The position numbers and the translations under genes were made by a program. Below the pieces are notes generated by a model, which searched no databases, was not told the DNA's origin, and saw nothing but the letters and a program-made list of their open reading frames with translations. This document shows, piece after piece, positions 18,393 to 27,771 of a stretch of 64,000 nucleotides of DNA. The stretch's first letter is position 1, and each line of letters opens with the position of its first letter. Source of the DNA: an uncultured Ruminococcus sp. (GTDB taxonomy: Bacteria; Bacillota; Clostridia; Oscillospirales; Ruminococcaceae); contig UQYK01000003.1 of NCBI GenBank assembly GCA_900545285.1, forward strand, positions 1 through 64,000. The letters are read 5' to 3'.

Positions 18393-19742
18393 ATGGCAGA
18401 TACATCCTATTCTCCCAACGAAAGCGCCGAGCTTCCGTATAGTCTGGAAGCCGAGCAGACCATTCTGGGGGCGATTCTCATTGATTCCGCAGTGCTTCCG
18501 GTGGTATTGGAAACGATTCGGCCGGACTGCTTCTTCAACGAACAGCACCGCACCCTGTTTCAGATTATCCTGCAAATGTTTACTTCCGGTGAGAAGGCAG
18601 ATGTCATCACCGTGCTGAATGCGGCTGTGGCGCAGGGCGTTTTTGAAACCGCGGCAGAAGGCCGGAGTTATCTGGCGGCGCTGATCAATATTGTGCCCTC
18701 GACTTCCAACATTGAGAGCTATTGCGCCATTGTTGCGGAAAAATATTACGTCCGTTGTCTGGCCTTTGCGGCACGGGGCATTTTGCAGGACATTCAATCC
18801 GGCGAGCAGAACGCACAGACGCTGATGGACGCGGCAGAACAGCGCATCTTTGATATCCGGCAGGGACGGGATGCCCAGGGGCTGGTGAAGGTGGGAGATG
18901 CCATCTGTGAGGCCTATGACCGGATCGGAAAAATTTCCGGCCCGGATAAAGAAAAGTACCTGGGTGCCAAGACCGGATTCAAGTATCTGGATACGGTGAC
19001 ATCTGGTCTGAACAAATCCGACCTGATTCTGATTGCGGCGCGTCCGGGTATGGGAAAGACCTCCTTTGCCCTCAACATTGCCACGAATGTGGCGCGGCGG
19101 GGGGACAAGGAAGTGGCCGTATTCTCCCTGGAAATGTCGAAGGAACAGTTGGCCACCCGTATGCTGTCTACAGAGGCGCTGGTGGACTCCAACAAGCTGC
19201 GGAATGGCTTTCTGACCAACGAGGACTGGGTGCGTCTGGCCACCAGTGCCGGTGTACTCAGCGGCCTTCCTATGTTTATTGATGATACTGCCAGCGTGAC
19301 CGTACAGCAGATTAAGGCAAAGCTGCGCCGGATGAAAAATCTGGGGCTGGTTGTCATCGACTACTTACAGCTGATGGGCTCTACTCTCCGGACGGACAAC
19401 CGCGTGCTGATTATTTCAGAAATTACCCGGCAGCTGAAAATCATGGCGAAGGAACTGGACATTCCGGTAATTGTGCTGTCTCAGCTGTCCCGTGGGCCGG
19501 AAAGCCGTACTGATAAACGCCCGATGCTGTCTGACCTGCGTGAATCCGGTTCCATTGAGCAGGATGCCGATATTGTCATGTTTCTCTATCGGGACGCTTA
19601 TTATAATAAGGAGAGTCCTACGCCGAATATCTCAGAATGCATTGTGGCCAAAAACCGACATGGTGAAACAGGTACCATTAACTTAGTCTGGGATGGACAG
19701 TTTACACGGTTCTCCAATGCGGAGATGCGCAATGAAGGCTGA
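18393..19742 (+). CDS. dnaB: Replicative DNA helicase
   Basis: Hexameric helicase that unwinds DNA at the replication fork. 449 residues: N-terminal primase-interaction domain (opens SLEAEQTILGAIL, about 17-29), linker, and RecA-like domain with Walker A ARPGMGKTSFALN (about 214-226), Walker B VVIDYLQLM (about 322-330) and SQLSRGPE (about 365). The ATG at 18393 follows AGGAGGG; an in-frame start at 18342 falls in the terminator hairpin. Its 3' end overlaps tilS by 11 bases. Confidence 0.97.
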   Translation: MADTSYSPNESAELPYSLEAEQTILGAILIDSAVLPVVLETIRPDCFFNEQHRTLFQIILQMFTSGEKADVITVLNAAVAQGVFETAAEGRSYLAALINIVPSTSNIESYCAIVAEKYYVRCLAFAARGILQDIQSGEQNAQTLMDAAEQRIFDIRQGRDAQGLVKVGDAICEAYDRIGKISGPDKEKYLGAKTGFKYLDTVTSGLNKSDLILIAARPGMGKTSFALNIATNVARRGDKEVAVFSLEMSKEQLATRMLSTEALVDSNKLRNGFLTNEDWVRLATSAGVLSGLPMFIDDTASVTVQQIKAKLRRMKNLGLVVIDYLQLMGSTLRTDNRVLIISEITRQLKIMAKELDIPVIVLSQLSRGPESRTDKRPMLSDLRESGSIEQDADIVMFLYRDAYYNKESPTPNISECIVAKNRHGETGTINLVWDGQFTRFSNAEMRNEG

Positions 19743-21084
19743 TGGGCTGCCTTTGGCAGTGCACGCGTTCCTGACAGAGCTTGACTGCCTGCGTCCGGAG
19801 GATACGGTTTGCTGTGCGCTTTCCGGCGGCGCAGACAGCGTGTGCCTGCTGCGGTGCCTGCTGGCGCTTTCTCAGGAGTGGAAGATTACACTTTCCGCAG
19901 TGCACATCAATCATCATCTGCGCGGCGCAGAGAGCGACCGGGATGCGGCATTTTGCCGGGAACTGTGTGAAGCACTGGCAGTGCCGCTGCAAATTCTGGA
20001 TGTGGATGCAGCGCAGTATGCCCGGCAGATGCACTGCTCCGAAGAGCTTGCGGCGCGTACCTGCCGGTATGAAGCATTTTCTCAGGTACAGGCGGACTGG
20101 ATTGCAACGGCACACACGGCATCAGACAATGCCGAAACCCTGGTGCACCGTCTGATACGGGGGGCAGGGCTGCATGGCCTGTGTGCAATTCCGCCGCGAA
20201 ACGGCAGATTCCTCCGGCCGCTCCTGACGGTTACACGGGAACAGGTGGAACAGTATCTGGCGCAGCTTCATCAGGATTTTGTGACAGACAGCACCAATCT
20301 GACGGATCAGTATACCCGGAACCGGATTCGGCATCAGATTATGCCCCGGATGAAGGAACTGAACCCCTCGGTAGAGCGTACCGTTTCCTATACGATTCAT
20401 GGCCTGCGCCGGGATGCGGATTTTCTCTCGCAGCAGGCACAGGAGGCCTATGCCAAGTGCCACGCAGAGAAAAACACGCTTGCCGGGCTGGTGCAGCTGC
20501 ATCCGGCGCTGCAAGTCCGCTGTATTGCCATGCTTTTGGAGGAGGCAGGGCTGTCCTATGACGCACCCCTGCTGGAACGGCTGCAAAAGCTTTTGTATAA
20601 GGGTGGCCGCTGGAATTTGTCCGGCGCAGTGTTTGCGGCGGCAAAACAGGGCATACTGACTCTGGAAGTTCAGAAGCCCCAGACAAAACCGGATCCGGTT
20701 TTGCTGCAATGGGGTGAAAATTGTCTGTATCCCGGATGCGTGGTGACTGCGGAACTGATAACGGCTGAAAATTCTGACAGCATTTCAATTGTTCATGGAA
20801 AATTTGCAAATTCGATTCTGGATTATGATAAAATAAAAGGTGACGTGTTTCTGCATCCCAGAGAACCCGGTGCCCGTATGCAGCTGTGTGGCTGCAATTT
20901 TACATCCTCCCTGAAAAAACGCATTCAGGAGAAGGTGCCGAAAGAAAAACGGAGCACGCTGCATCTGCTCTATGATGCAGCAGGGGTGATCTATGCAGAG
21001 GACATCGGCGTCGCAGAACGTGTCAGGGCAGATGCTGCCTCAGAAAGGCTGCTGGTTGTGCAGATACATCGGGAAGCGCCGTGA
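19732..21084 (+). CDS. tilS: tRNA(Ile)-lysidine synthase
   Basis: Converts C34 of tRNA-Ile(CAU) to lysidine using ATP and lysine, so that AUA is read as Ile. 450 residues with the PP-loop SGGADSV (about 30-36), the family segments HINHHLRGAESDRDA and ATAHTASDNAET, and a C-terminal substrate-binding domain. The ATG at 19732 lies inside the dnaB end and gives the expected N-terminus; upstream in-frame starts would extend further into dnaB. tilS followed by ftsH is a classic Firmicute order, but hpt, normally between them, is absent. Confidence 0.93.
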   Translation: MKADGLPLAVHAFLTELDCLRPEDTVCCALSGGADSVCLLRCLLALSQEWKITLSAVHINHHLRGAESDRDAAFCRELCEALAVPLQILDVDAAQYARQMHCSEELAARTCRYEAFSQVQADWIATAHTASDNAETLVHRLIRGAGLHGLCAIPPRNGRFLRPLLTVTREQVEQYLAQLHQDFVTDSTNLTDQYTRNRIRHQIMPRMKELNPSVERTVSYTIHGLRRDADFLSQQAQEAYAKCHAEKNTLAGLVQLHPALQVRCIAMLLEEAGLSYDAPLLERLQKLLYKGGRWNLSGAVFAAAKQGILTLEVQKPQTKPDPVLLQWGENCLYPGCVVTAELITAENSDSISIVHGKFANSILDYDKIKGDVFLHPREPGARMQLCGCNFTSSLKKRIQEKVPKEKRSTLHLLYDAAGVIYAEDIGVAERVRADAASERLLVVQIHREAP

Positions 21085-21186
21085 CAGCGGTGCTTCCAAA
21101 GACGCAGTCTGTGTGCGCCCATTGGAAACTGATATTCAGAAGTGGTTCGCAGAATATTTCTGAAAAATAAAAAACGAATGGAGTGA

Positions 21187-23130
21187 ATGAGATTGACACC
21201 GAAAAAGGGCCGTGGAGTCGGGACTTATCTTATGATCGGGGTGCTGCTGGTGGCAGCGCTGATCTTTCTGCTGCCGAATTTAAAGGGCAGCTCAAAGGAG
21301 CCGGAGTATTCCGAAATCATTCAGTATTTTGATGATTATGAGGTAACGGAATACACGCTGGATCTTGGCTCCGGCGAACTCAAGATGGTGCTGGAGGACG
21401 GAAAGAAGATCACCTATGATGTGCCCAATGTTGCCGTGTTCCGGGACGATACCAAAAATTATCGTACCAACTATAACCGGAAGCATCCGGACGCACCGCT
21501 GAAGCTGGATTACTATAAGATTCGGGATTCCTCCTGGATGCTGACCATTATCCCCACTGTCATTCTGGTGCTCATGATGGTTTTCCTGTTCATCTTTATG
21601 ATGCGGCAGGCAAACGGCGGCGGAAAATACACCTCGTTCGGAAAAGCCAATATCAAAAACCAGATGAACACCCGAAAGGCCACCTTTGCAGATGTGGCCG
21701 GGGCAGATGAGGAAAAGCATGAACTGGAGGAAATCGTGGATTTCCTGAAAAATCCCCGGAAATACGCTGAAATCGGCGCACGGATTCCGAAGGGCGTTCT
21801 GCTCATGGGGCCTCCGGGTACTGGTAAAACCCTGCTGGCAAGAGCCGTTGCGGGAGAGGCCGGCTGTCCGTTCTTCTCCATCTCCGGTTCTGACTTTGTG
21901 GAAATGTTTGTCGGCGTGGGTGCATCCCGTGTGCGGGATTTGTTTGAACAGGCAAAGAAAAATGCACCGTCCATCATCTTTATTGATGAAATTGATGCAG
22001 TCGGCCGACACCGCGGTACCGGAATCGGCGGCGGCCATGACGAACGGGAACAGACCCTGAACCAGTTGCTGGTAGAAATGGACGGCTTTACCGGAAAAGA
22101 CAATGTGATTGTCATTGCCGCAACCAACAGACGAGATATCCTGGATCCGGCGCTGATGCGTCCGGGTCGGTTTGACCGGCAGATCGTAGTGGGCTATCCG
22201 GATGTCAAGGGACGGGAAGCCATTCTGAAGGTGCATACCAAGAGCAAAAATGTCGGCCCGGATGTGGATCTTGGTACCATTGCAAAGTCTACGGTGGGCT
22301 TTACCGGTGCAGATCTGGAAAATCTGGTGAATGAAGCCTGCCTGCTGGCTGCCCGGAAGGACAAAAAGGCTATTACCATGGAAGAAATCCAGGAGGCAAC
22401 CATTAAGGTAATTGCCGGCCCGGAAAAGAAGTCTCATAAGGTGACACCCAAAGAAAAACGCCTTACCGCTTTCCACGAGGCAGGGCATGCAGTCTGCACC
22501 TATTACTGCGATCATCAGGATAAGGTGCATCAGGTTTCCATTATCCCCAGAGGGATGGCCGGCGGATATACCATGTCTCTGCCAGAGCAGGATAAGAGCT
22601 TTGTCTCCAAAAAGGAGATGGAAGAAAATATTGTTACGCTTCTGGGCGGACGTGTGGCCGAACAGCTGGTGCTGGAGGATATCTCCACAGGTGCTTCCAA
22701 TGACCTGGAACGTGCCACATCAACTGCGCGCAGCATGGTGACACGCTATGGCTTTAGTGAAAAGCTGGGGCCGGTGGTATACGGCAATGACCAGAACGAA
22801 GTCTTTCTGGGACGGGATCTGGGCTCTTCCAAGGATTATTCCGACCGTGTGGCAGGAGAAATCGATGATGAGGTACGCAGCATTATAGAAAAGGCGTATC
22901 AGCAGGCAACTGCAATTTTGAATGCCCACATGGATCAGCTGCATCAGCTGGCAAAGTACCTGATCATTCATGAGAAGATTGAACGGGATGACTTTGAAAC
23001 ATTGATGCAGGGCAAAATGGATCCGAAGCTGCTGGAAGAAACGACAGCGACAGAAGAAACAGATGCGCCGGCACCGACGGCAGAACCGGAAACGGAAGCA
23101 GAATCGAGTACAGATACACCGGCAGAATAA
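21187..23130 (+). CDS. ftsH: ATP-dependent zinc metalloprotease FtsH (copy 1)
   Basis: Membrane AAA+ protease for membrane and regulatory proteins. 647 residues: two membrane segments (about 12-30 and 120-138) around a small extracytoplasmic domain, AAA module with GPPGTGKT (about 205-212), Walker [10 protein letters not shown] (about 264), second region of homology near 300-318, and the zinc site HEAGH (about 431-435). The last 30 residues are rich in Thr, Pro and Glu. The ATG at 21187 follows GAATGGAGTG. It ends the RNase J-to-ftsH run at a strong terminator. A paralogue lies at 55615-57459. Confidence 0.96.
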   Translation: MRLTPKKGRGVGTYLMIGVLLVAALIFLLPNLKGSSKEPEYSEIIQYFDDYEVTEYTLDLGSGELKMVLEDGKKITYDVPNVAVFRDDTKNYRTNYNRKHPDAPLKLDYYKIRDSSWMLTIIPTVILVLMMVFLFIFMMRQANGGGKYTSFGKANIKNQMNTRKATFADVAGADEEKHELEEIVDFLKNPRKYAEIGARIPKGVLLMGPPGTGKTLLARAVAGEAGCPFFSISGSDFVEMFVGVGASRVRDLFEQAKKNAPSIIFIDEIDAVGRHRGTGIGGGHDEREQTLNQLLVEMDGFTGKDNVIVIAATNRRDILDPALMRPGRFDRQIVVGYPDVKGREAILKVHTKSKNVGPDVDLGTIAKSTVGFTGADLENLVNEACLLAARKDKKAITMEEIQEATIKVIAGPEKKSHKVTPKEKRLTAFHEAGHAVCTYYCDHQDKVHQVSIIPRGMAGGYTMSLPEQDKSFVSKKEMEENIVTLLGGRVAEQLVLEDISTGASNDLERATSTARSMVTRYGFSEKLGPVVYGNDQNEVFLGRDLGSSKDYSDRVAGEIDDEVRSIIEKAYQQATAILNAHMDQLHQLAKYLIIHEKIERDDFETLMQGKMDPKLLEETTATEETDAPAPTAEPETEAESSTDTPAE

Positions 23131-23151
23131 AAATAAATTGTATAAGAGAAA

Positions 23152-23193
23152 AGGACATCTTGGGCAAAAACATGTGCAAGATGTTCTTTTTTT
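23152..23193 (+). terminator. Terminator after ftsH
   Basis: AGGACATCTT (23152-23161) pairs with AAGATGTTCT (23178-23187) and runs into a long T tract. Confidence 0.88.
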
Positions 23194-23223
23194 CGGATAT
23201 ACTGGAAAATTCATAATTTTGTG

Positions 23224-23252
23224 TTGTATTTTTGTTGCACATCTGGTATGAT
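23224..23252 (+). promoter_or_regulatory. Promoter of the lipoprotein gene
   Basis: TTGTAT (23224-23229), 17 bases, TATGAT (23247-23252). Confidence 0.65.
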
Positions 23253-23288
23253 AAAATAGAAATATTGGGAACAAAGGAGAAGATACGT

Positions 23289-24410
23289 ATGAAAAAATGG
23301 CATGTAATTCTGGCGGCAGCATTGGCTATGGGTACAATGACTGCGCTGACTGGCTGCGGCAGCATTGAGGTCGATCTGAACCAGTATGTTTCACTGGAGT
23401 GTGAGGGCTATGACTCTGCCGGAACAGCAACCTATACCATTGATTGGGAAGGTCTGGTAGATGACAACCGCAAGGCATTTGATCTGGAAGAGGATGCTTC
23501 CAAGAAGTCTGTCAAGCGTGTTGCACGGAAGCTGGAAGATAAAATCAGCGGCGAACTGGATGAAACAGAAAATCTTTCCAACGGGGATACGGTCACCTTC
23601 CAGTGGGATAAAATCGATACGGATAAGCTGGAAGAGCGCTATCCGGTAAAGCTTTCCTATTCGGATGTAAAGCTGGAAGTAAAGGGACTGGATGAACCGG
23701 AAGATTTCAACCCGTTTGATTATCTGACAGTCAGCTATGAAGGGGAAGCGCCTCACGGATATGTATATCTGGAGACAGATTCTGACATCCCCTATTATGT
23801 CAGCTTTGAAGCAGACCAGTCTGATAATCTGAGAAACGGAGACAAGATCAAGGTGACAGTATCTTCTTACATGGATGAGGATCTGGAAGAAGAGTGCCTG
23901 GCAAGCGGACTGAAACTGACGGAAACTGAAAAGACCTATACCGTAGAAGGTCTGGAATCCTATGTGCAGAAGCTGGATGAAATACCGGAAGACATAATGG
24001 CAAGAATGACCGCAAAGGCACAGGAAAAATATGGTCAGATCGTGGCAGACAACTGGAACGATCCGACTTCCTATAAGGGCATTACCTTTGTGGGAAACTA
24101 TCTGCTGACGCTTAAGGATACAGAGGACTACACCTTCTATGAGAATTCTCTGTACTTTGTCTTCAAAATCTCCGCAGAAGCCAATGAGACAAAGGAAAAG
24201 TTCGACTATTACTGGTGCGCAAACTTCAACGATCTGCTGCTGAAGGATGACGGTACCTGTGAGGTAGACATGGACTATTTCTCCACAACATGGAATACCT
24301 TCGAGAAGAACAATCTGTACTACGATGGCTATGCAACGCTGGATGAACTGTATGCAAATGAAATCACAGAACAGAGTGATGAGTACAACTGCGAATCTAA
24401 TGTGCAGTAA
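23289..24410 (+). CDS. Lipoprotein with two tandem beta-domains, unknown function
   Basis: 373 residues, signal peptide with lipobox LTGC (Cys about residue 20), so it is anchored on the outer face of the membrane. Two similar blocks follow, each opening with a YVSLECEGY or YLTVSYEGE-like strand and containing NLSNGDTVTFQW (about 97-108) or NLRNGDKIKVTVS (about 181-193), suggesting a duplicated beta-sandwich. A C-terminal alpha/beta part (about 235-373) shows no motif. The protein is strongly acidic. The ATG at 23289 is preceded by AAAGGAG. The longer reading from 23232 lacks a binding site. I do not recognise a specific function. Confidence 0.8.
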   Translation: MKKWHVILAAALAMGTMTALTGCGSIEVDLNQYVSLECEGYDSAGTATYTIDWEGLVDDNRKAFDLEEDASKKSVKRVARKLEDKISGELDETENLSNGDTVTFQWDKIDTDKLEERYPVKLSYSDVKLEVKGLDEPEDFNPFDYLTVSYEGEAPHGYVYLETDSDIPYYVSFEADQSDNLRNGDKIKVTVSSYMDEDLEEECLASGLKLTETEKTYTVEGLESYVQKLDEIPEDIMARMTAKAQEKYGQIVADNWNDPTSYKGITFVGNYLLTLKDTEDYTFYENSLYFVFKISAEANETKEKFDYYWCANFNDLLLKDDGTCEVDMDYFSTTWNTFEKNNLYYDGYATLDELYANEITEQSDEYNCESNVQ

Positions 24411-24439
24411 ATGCTTTTGATCGCTGCACGATATATCGA

Positions 24440-24477
24440 AAAAGGCTTTGGGTTTTCGGAAAATCCAGAGCCTTTTT
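24440..24477 (+). terminator. Terminator after the lipoprotein gene
   Basis: AAAGGCTTTGG pairs with CCAGAGCCTTTT and is followed by a T run. Confidence 0.85.
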
Positions 24478-24590
24478 TGCAAGGACGGCTTGCTTTTTTC
24501 CACGTTTTCTGGTAGAATAAGAAAAGACTTTTTGGAACGGCGGCCGCAGGAAGGCGGTGCGGCTGTTCCCGGAATGGAGCGTAACAGAAT

Positions 24591-26750
24591 TTGAACATTA
24601 CAGAAAAACTGGCCGCAGAATTTCAGCTGCGGCAGGAACAAATTGAAAATACCATTGCCCTGCTGGATGACGGCAAGACGATTCCGTTTATTGCCCGGTA
24701 CCGAAAGGAGCGCACCGGTTCTCTGGACGATCAGGTGCTCCGGGCAATTGATACCCGTCTCCAATACCTGCGAAAGCTGGAACAGCGGAAAATGGAAATC
24801 TGTACCGCGATTGCAGCGCAGGAAAAACTGACACCGGAACTGGAACAGAAAATCCAGAATGCAGAAACCCTGGTGGAAGCAGAGGATCTCTACCTGCCGT
24901 ATCGGCCAAAGCGCAAAACAAGAGCATCTGCTGCGATTGCACGGGGACTGGAACCCCTGGCGCGGATTTTGATGGAACAGAATCCCGGAACCGTGCCGGA
25001 AAAAGAAGCCGCTGCATTTGTACAGCCGGAGGGAGAAGTTCCGGATACAGCGGCTGCATTGCAGGGAGCCAAGGACATTCTGGCGGAGGAAATGGCCAAT
25101 GATGCCGATCTCCGGAAACAGATGCGCCGCCTGGTCATGATGGTAGGCGTGGTGGAGTCTCATGCCGGAACAGAAGCAGAAGACACGCCATATCAGAATT
25201 ATGCAGACTATCAGGAACCGGTAAAGCGAATTGCCGGACACCGGGTGCTTGCCATAGATCGGGGCGAACGGGAAGGCGTGCTGAAAGTATCCATTACCTT
25301 GCCGGAAGGGCACGGTCCGTCTCTGCTGCTGCAGCGGTTTGTCAAGAATCAAAGCCCCAGTGGAAAACTGGTGCAGGAGGCCGCAGAAGATGCCTTTCAG
25401 CGGCTGCTCTATCCGGCAGTGGAACGGGAAATCCGAAAGGCTCTGACAGAACAGGCAGCCAGCGCCGCAATTAAGGTGTTTGCCTCCAATCTACGGCAGC
25501 TGCTTATGGCGGCGCCCCTAAAAAATCGGGTTGTGCTGGGGGTAGACCCGGGCTATCGTACCGGCTGTAAGCTGGCAGTGGTGGATGCCACCGGAAAGGT
25601 ACTGGATACAGGCGTTGCCTATATCACCATTGGAGAAGGCCGCAAGATGGAACAGGGTAAGGAAACCATACGCGGCATGATGCTCCGGCATGGTGTAACT
25701 GCGGTTGCCATTGGAAACGGTACGGCTTCCCGTGAGGCAGAATCCGTCGTGGCGTCACTCTTGAAGGAACTGCCCGGACAGGCTGCCTATATGGTTGTTT
25801 CTGAGGCAGGCGCGTCCGTTTATTCGGCTTCCAAGCTGGCCGCAGAGGAGTTCCCGGAGTATGACGTTTCCCTGCGTAGTGCGGTTTCAATTGCACGGCG
25901 GCTACAGGATCCGCTGGCAGAACTGGTGAAAATTGATCCGCAGGCAATCGGTGTGGGACAGTACCAGCACGATATGCCAAAGGCAGAGCTGACGGCGGCG
26001 CTGGATGGCGTGGTTGAGGACTGTGTAAACCGGGTTGGCGTAGACCTGAACACGGCTTCTTTCTCCCTGCTGTCGCATATCGCCGGCATCAATCAGACCA
26101 TTGCAAAAAATATTGTGGCATACCGGACGGAAAACGGTGCCTTTACCGACCGGAAACAGCTGAAAAAGGTGGCAAAGCTGGGGCCGAAGGCCTTTGAACA
26201 GTGTGCCGGATTTTTGCGTGTGCCGGGCGGAAAAAATCCCCTGGACAACACCGCAGTCCATCCAGAAAGCTATGCGGCGGCAGAACAAATTCTGCACGAG
26301 TGCGGCTTCGGGCTGACAGACCTTTCCGGTGCCAAGCAGCAGGAAATAACTGCGCTGGTGCAGAAACAGGGCGTTTCCGCAGTGGCAGAAAAGGTGGGCG
26401 TTGGTGTGCCTACAGTGCAGGACATTGTCAAGGAGTTGGCAAAGCCCGGCCGGGATCCCAGAGATGAGCTGCCGCCGCCGTTGCTCCGCAGCGGTGATGT
26501 CATGGAACTAAAGGACTTGAAGCCTGGCATGGAGCTGGTAGGAACAGTACGAAACGTCATTGACTTTGGCTGCTTTGTGGATGTAGGTGTGCATGAAGAC
26601 GGTCTGGTGCATATTTCTCAGATTTGCGACCGCTTTATCCGCCATCCGCTGGAAGCGGTAAAGGTGGGCGATGTTGTAAAGGTCTGGGTGCTGGATGTGG
26701 ATCTGAAACGCAAGCGGATTTCCCTGACCATGAAGAAACCGAAACAGTAA
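24591..26750 (+). CDS. tex: Tex-like S1 RNA-binding protein
   Basis: Nucleic-acid binding protein of the Tex/YqgF family, linked to transcription and RNA handling. 719 residues, usual length: N-terminal helix-turn-helix regions with the GKTIPFIARYRKERTG stretch (about 27-43), a YqgF-like RNase H-fold domain starting VLGVDPGYRTGCKLAVVD (about 315-332), helix-hairpin-helix repeats containing VGVDLNTAS (about 482), and a C-terminal S1 domain (about 645-715). Start is TTG at 24591 with GGAGCG upstream; no ATG matches the family N-terminus. Confidence 0.95.
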   Translation: MNITEKLAAEFQLRQEQIENTIALLDDGKTIPFIARYRKERTGSLDDQVLRAIDTRLQYLRKLEQRKMEICTAIAAQEKLTPELEQKIQNAETLVEAEDLYLPYRPKRKTRASAAIARGLEPLARILMEQNPGTVPEKEAAAFVQPEGEVPDTAAALQGAKDILAEEMANDADLRKQMRRLVMMVGVVESHAGTEAEDTPYQNYADYQEPVKRIAGHRVLAIDRGEREGVLKVSITLPEGHGPSLLLQRFVKNQSPSGKLVQEAAEDAFQRLLYPAVEREIRKALTEQAASAAIKVFASNLRQLLMAAPLKNRVVLGVDPGYRTGCKLAVVDATGKVLDTGVAYITIGEGRKMEQGKETIRGMMLRHGVTAVAIGNGTASREAESVVASLLKELPGQAAYMVVSEAGASVYSASKLAAEEFPEYDVSLRSAVSIARRLQDPLAELVKIDPQAIGVGQYQHDMPKAELTAALDGVVEDCVNRVGVDLNTASFSLLSHIAGINQTIAKNIVAYRTENGAFTDRKQLKKVAKLGPKAFEQCAGFLRVPGGKNPLDNTAVHPESYAAAEQILHECGFGLTDLSGAKQQEITALVQKQGVSAVAEKVGVGVPTVQDIVKELAKPGRDPRDELPPPLLRSGDVMELKDLKPGMELVGTVRNVIDFGCFVDVGVHEDGLVHISQICDRFIRHPLEAVKVGDVVKVWVLDVDLKRKRISLTMKKPKQ

Positions 26751-26760
26751 GCGACAAAAG

Positions 26761-26816
26761 AAAAACGGACAGATTCCGGTGCAGAACATACTGCATCCGG
26801 AGCCTGTCCGTTTTTT
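26761..26816. terminator. Bidirectional terminator between tex and nadC
   Basis: AAAAACGGACAG (26761-26772) pairs with CTGTCCGTTTTT near 26804-26815, with an inner CCGG/CCGG and TGCA-type extension. Poly-A on one side and poly-T on the other let it serve both converging genes. Confidence 0.85.
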
Positions 26817-26834
26817 GTTATGATAAGAAAAGGA

Positions 26835-27677
26835 TTATTTCTTTTCCTGAATTCGCATGGAAATGTCAAAGCACTTTACGGAATGTGTCAGGGCACCCAG
26901 TGAAATGATGTCTACACCGGTTTCTGCAATGGCGCGAATGGTCTGTTCGGTGACATTGCCGGAAGCCTCCAGGGGAACCGCACCTGCGGTACGGGCAACG
27001 GCCTGTGTCATTTCTTCACAGCTCATGTTGTCCAGCATGATAATATCTGCGCCGGCAGACAGTGCCTCTTCCAGCTCAGCCAGAGTGCGGACTTCCACTT
27101 CAATCTTGACCATGTGGCCGATCTTCTTTCGCAGCGCTGCTACAGCTGGTGTAATGCCGCCGTATGCATCAATGTGGTTGTCCTTCAGCATAGCGCCGTC
27201 TGACAGATTATAGCGGTGGTTTTTGCCGCCGCCTACGGTTACAGCATACTTTTGCAGCGGACGCAGGCCGGGGAGTGTCTTTCGGGTATCTGTGATCTGG
27301 GCATTGGTGCCGGCAACCAGTTCAACACAGCGGTTTGTAGCAGTGGCAATGCCGCTCATGTGCTGTAAAATGTTCAGGGCAGTCCGTTCCCCCTTAAGGA
27401 GCGTCTTTGTGCTGCCGGTCATGGTAGCGATGATATCACCCTTCTGTACCTTTTCTCCGTCATGAATCCGGATATCCATGGAAAAATTGCCGCCTACCAG
27501 TTCAAAAACGCGCTTTGCAATTTCAATTCCACAGAGCACACCGCTGTCCTTGGCCAGGTAGTATGCCTCGCTGGTGTGCTGATCGTCCAGGAGATTATCC
27601 GTTGTCACATCGATATAGTGGATATCTTCCTCCAAAGCAGTTGTAATCAGGCGATCAATATAGGTTTGCTGTAACAT
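26835..27677 (-). CDS. nadC: Nicotinate-nucleotide pyrophosphorylase (carboxylating)
   Basis: Quinolinate phosphoribosyltransferase: makes nicotinate mononucleotide from quinolinate and PRPP in NAD synthesis. 280 residues, usual length. Family signatures: EDIHYIDVTTD (about 16-26), ERTALNILQHMSGIAT (about 92-107), TRKTLPGLRPLQKYAV (about 126-141, phosphoribosyl-binding), and LSDGAMLKDNHI (about 154-165). The ATG at 27677 follows GAAAGGA by about 10 bases; a longer reading from 27713 is less likely. It follows nadB in the same direction, 94 bases downstream. Confidence 0.96.
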   Translation of the reverse strand: MLQQTYIDRLITTALEEDIHYIDVTTDNLLDDQHTSEAYYLAKDSGVLCGIEIAKRVFELVGGNFSMDIRIHDGEKVQKGDIIATMTGSTKTLLKGERTALNILQHMSGIATATNRCVELVAGTNAQITDTRKTLPGLRPLQKYAVTVGGGKNHRYNLSDGAMLKDNHIDAYGGITPAVAALRKKIGHMVKIEVEVRTLAELEEALSAGADIIMLDNMSCEEMTQAVARTAGAVPLEASGNVTEQTIRAIAETGVDIISLGALTHSVKCFDISMRIQEKK

Positions 27678-27771
27678 GATGAAAAATTTCCTTTCGTGTT
27701 TTAGGGGCTGCACTCGCAGAAGATCTGCACAGTCTTTTCCGGAGCACAGCGTGCTTCTTTTATGCGCTTTT

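Noticed and set aside
23391..25352. 653-residue minus-strand frame spanning the lipoprotein and the start of tex
   Set aside because: Crosses a terminator and two plus-strand genes, with the low-complexity composition of an antisense frame.
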